Assembly: GCF_037975245.1 (NCBI RefSeq)
Contig: NC_092580.1
Span: 12,615,501 to 12,679,500 of the forward strand
From: Apostichopus japonicus
Lineage: Eukaryota; Echinodermata; Holothuroidea; Aspidochirotida; Stichopodidae
Direction of reading: 5' to 3'
Length of the DNA stretch: 64,000 bases
The translations under genes were made by a program, and so were the position numbers. Shown here piece after piece: positions 61,202 through 64,000 of the stretch. The notes below the pieces were generated by a model that saw nothing but the letters and a program-made list of their open reading frames with translations, searched no databases and had not been told where the DNA came from. Positions within the stretch are counted from its first letter, which is position 1, and each line of letters starts with the position of its first letter.

Positions 61202-62696
61202 GTGCACACGGCGCCGCTACACGCATGTTGTACACACGGCGCAATTGGCACGCCTATAATGTGCACATTGCGCCACTATCACCCAGTACATTCTGCCACG
61301 ACTCAATAATCCTTAAGAGACTTAATTGACAAGACTATTTTATTTCGGCATATATTCAGAGTATTTACTACTGTTATTCAATGGTACCTATACCTAATTT
61401 TGTCCCCCAAACGATGAATGAGAAAAGTCATTTAGTCTACATTCCTATTCATTAAAACACACGTCCAGCTTTGTCATCTCCCCCCCCCCCTCACACACGC
61501 ACAACCACCCGGTTCCCCCTATCCCAAAATAAAGCGCTGTCTAAGAGAAGATGCCATAATAGTTGCTGCCATATCCAGGTTTTCCTTTTAGAGCAATTTT
61601 ATATTTTAGTCCGCTCGGCGAATTGTTCCGCTATACAATCTTTTTCAATATGGTGAGAATTTGCCGAAGGTCTTTGTGGTACAATGCTGTAAAATTGTCT
61701 CTGGATGGGGGGTGGGAAGGGGTTACGTCATGTTCCCATGGGAGATGCATTGCTACATGATCTTTTACTGTCTGGCATATCAGTCTCTTCTGCACCGTGA
61801 AGACTGTCCTTCGATAACGATGTTCCATCTTCAATCTCTTCCAGGACTAATAAGGCCGATCGTGGATTCTGCCCCTCCCTCCCCTAATAATCCCGTTTCC
61901 ACGTTCCATCTCCCCATCCATCTTACCTTTCTATCCCATTCCCTCTCCCCTTGTCCCGATCCCTTATCTGCATCTCCACTCCACATTTCCTTCCTCAATT
62001 CCCCTTCCCCAGCGCCCTACCCCATTCGCTCTCCCGTTACTTTCCCCATTACATCTCCCATCCCTCTCCCCATTACATCTCCCGTCCCTTTACCCATTAC
62101 ATCTCCCGTCCCTCTCCCCATCCCCCTGTCCTCACTCCTTCTGGTCAGGAATAGTTACCCTTATTTATTGTTTACAAATGCTACAAGTAGCGGTTTGGGG
62201 CAGATAAAATATTCATCAGCTGGTGTCTGGTGTTTATTTCTGTGTTTGTAGTTTATAACAGAATTCAGGAGCCAATAAAACAGATCACACCTTTAACAAT
62301 TACCCCCTCCCCGGTGTATATATTTACACAATCAACTGTTAGAACAAATAACAACTTAATACTACAGTTTCCCAATACCCTTTACAATGGTATTAAATAC
62401 ACCAAGGAACAGAGTACTACAATTTAATGGTAGTTGATAGGGGTATGTTGACTCTTTGTGATTAAGGTTATCCAGTTTAAATCCACCTTAAAGCAAACTC
62501 CACCTAATCTGCAACCAAAGTTTAATTAGCCTAGAGATAAAAACATATTTAACATTTTCTATCGGAATTTTATCTGCCTTATTGCCTTGTATACTTGTAT
62601 CAAGTAGCCTATACAGTGCTACGTATGCATTTATATAATGGCGATTAAACCGGCCGGTACAGAAGGGCAATCCTCTCAACGTTTTGTGATGCAAAA
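61202..62696. other. Right-hand spacer
   Basis: Apart from the pyrimidine tract and a C run at 61480-61491, no feature could be supported. Open frames here are short or compositionally biased. Confidence 0.4.
61866..62140. repeat. Pyrimidine tract with a 24-bp minisatellite
   Basis: The plus strand is almost pure C and T for about 270 bases. The phrase CCCATTACATCTCCC repeats three times at 24-base spacing (62045-62110). A Pro/Ser-rich frame through it is an artefact of composition. Confidence 0.75.
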
Positions 62697-62738
62697 AAAG
62701 ACCGTGTTACATACAACATAAGAATTTTAACGTTAGTA

Positions 62739-62784
<46 letters not shown>

Positions 62785-62824
62785 TACTAACGTTAAAATT
62801 CTTATGTTGTATGTAACACGGTCT

Positions 62825-62826
<2 letters not shown>
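62697..62826. repeat. Perfect 130-bp palindrome with a TA core
   Basis: Bases 62697-62742 (AAAGACCGTGTTACATACAA through AGTATGCA) are the exact reverse complement of 62781-62826. The 38 bases between are alternating A and T and are themselves self-complementary, so each arm is 65 bases with no mismatch. The structure can form a long hairpin or cruciform. Confidence 0.93.
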
Positions 62827-62870
<44 letters not shown>

Positions 62871-62893
62871 CGACTGATACAAGTGTGGACACA

Positions 62894-62955
<62 letters not shown>

Positions 62956-62973
62956 CGACTGATACAAGTGTGG
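62827..62973. repeat. Two TA arrays with a duplicated flank
   Basis: Two long TA runs (62828-62868 and 62896-62953) are each followed by ATTCCGACTGATACAAGTGT, at 62867 and 62952, an 85-base period. The TA run plus its flank has therefore been duplicated in tandem. Confidence 0.85.
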
Positions 62974-63049
62974 CCATGACGTCTTAGCAACCATCTGTAC
63001 AGTTGCGATGAAGACATACAGTACGACACGGTTATAAGCCCGACGTAAC

Positions 63050-63440
63050 ACTGTCCGACTGATCACCGGAACCGAGTCAACCCGACCGTCGCTACGAGGG
63101 AAATCGTGGATAGTCGGGCAGCGTCCGTGTGTGCTCAATATTTTGCCAGGTATTAGTCGTGCGCACTGACCGACTGATCAGCGCACGGATATCGTTTAGG
63201 TCACATGCAAATTGATGACCCCGTGATTGGTAACATTTGCTAAAACTGTGCAGCTTTAGCCGGGAACCACTGCCGACTGCCAGTCGGGAAAACGCTACTT
63301 CTTCAGTTTCCCCGATTGAAGCCGACATGACTAAAAACTGGCAAAATCTTAAGCACAAACACACACACTGCCCAACTATACCCTCGATTTTTCACATAAC
63401 GACGGTCGAGATGAGTCGGATTGCAATCAGTCGGAAGCAT
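63050..63440 (+). repeat. Dispersed repeat related to 900-1260
   Basis: The segment contains recurring CCGACTGAT words (63054, 63170) and ordered blocks shared with the minus strand at 900-1260, including CGTGATTGGTAA and CTTCAGTTTCCCCGATTGAAG. It is richer in CG dinucleotides than its flanks. A 122-codon frame crossing it shows no recognisable protein features. Confidence 0.4.
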
Positions 63441-64000
63441 TTTCGTATTTTTAAAAATTATATGCAATATGCAAAATTATTTTATTTTGTGTCTATACTT
63501 GAAATGAAAATTCTCAAGGTTATAGAAATTAAATTCCGAGAATCTCCCCACTACTCCTGCCCCCCCCCCTATATCCAAAAAGAAAAAAAGGAAAGGATTA
63601 AGTGAGTCGCGTAAATATGCCATCTAGCAAAACCAACTGATAGTTATTTTAAAGAAATATTTATCAAATAATTTAATCACCAAGTATATAACCAAACATA
63701 TATCTTTCACACAACGTCTTATTTTTTCCCTCTTCCTTGTTATGATAATAAACAGTATCCCGAGGATAAATCCATCGTCGTATGACAGAACAAGAAACAT
63801 GACGTAGGGATAACTTTACCTCTTAATGTTATCACAATAATCATGAAAAAAATAATCTTCAAAGTCCTGCGTCAAGTCTTTGAATACGAGAATTCAAAGT
63901 ATCAGGTTGTATCAGTGTCCCCTAAACGTCATTTTAATCCCATATAAACCATGGCAGAAAAAAAGTATGCAAAGGGCCTTCGCTATATAGCCGTATTAGT
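63441..64000. other. Right edge, no feature seen
   Basis: AT-rich sequence with a C run at 63561-63569. No exon, RNA or transposon end could be supported. Confidence 0.4.

Noticed and set aside
61661-62251. 196-codon Pro/Ser-rich frame on the plus strand
   Set aside because: It spans the pyrimidine tract and CCCATTACATCTCCC repeats. There are no domain-like segments.
62645-63138. Tyr-Ile repeat frames on both strands
   Set aside because: Produced by TA microsatellites.

Overview
This is an AT-rich animal nuclear window: spliced genes with GT-AG introns, tRNA-derived SINEs, MITEs and many micro- and minisatellites. Nothing bacterial, organellar or viral was seen. The genes, and SINEs ending in a GCGCTATATAA-type tail followed by ATT repeats, suggest a marine deuterostome, most probably an echinoderm (perhaps a sea cucumber). 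That assignment is inferred from memory of such genomes and was not tested.

Four conserved host genes fill the left 40 kb. ACTR8 (INO80 actin-related protein 8) is on the minus strand; only its 5' exons lie in the window (453-5616) and the rest runs off the left edge. LLPH (LLP homolog, a small basic nucleolar protein) is complete on the minus strand (7657-10640). PSMA5 (proteasome subunit alpha-5) is complete on the plus strand (14832-19446), with eight coding exons that give exactly 241 aa. LLPH and PSMA5 are head to head. NAMPT (nicotinamide phosphoribosyltransferase, NAD salvage) is complete on the minus strand (26972-39590), with nine coding exons and 477 aa. All reading frames were rebuilt exon by exon and the splice phases agree throughout. 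These are housekeeping genes with no shared pathway beyond general cell maintenance.

From about 40 to 61 kb the window is an accessory region rich in DNA transposons. The centrepiece is an apparently complete 7.4-kb PIF/Harbinger transposon (45381-52798). It has matching terminal inverted repeats, a TAA target duplication, a three-exon DDE transposase gene on the plus strand and a convergent five-exon Myb/SANT-like gene on the minus strand. Both frames are open. Around it are non-autonomous elements: a 320-bp hAT-like MITE with a perfect 8-bp target duplication, a pair of nested hAT-like MITEs at 60-61 kb (each with a perfect 8-bp duplication), a roughly 950-bp element with about 70-bp inverted repeats (42.5-43.5 kb) and a 316-bp MITE (40.7-41.0 kb). 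The right end carries a perfect 130-bp palindrome embedded in TA arrays.

The gene-poor stretches (10.7-14.8, 20.9-26.6, 39.6-44.4, 52.8-60 and 61.2-64 kb) hold satellites, tRNA-like relics and a few weak candidate exons, which are listed with low confidence.
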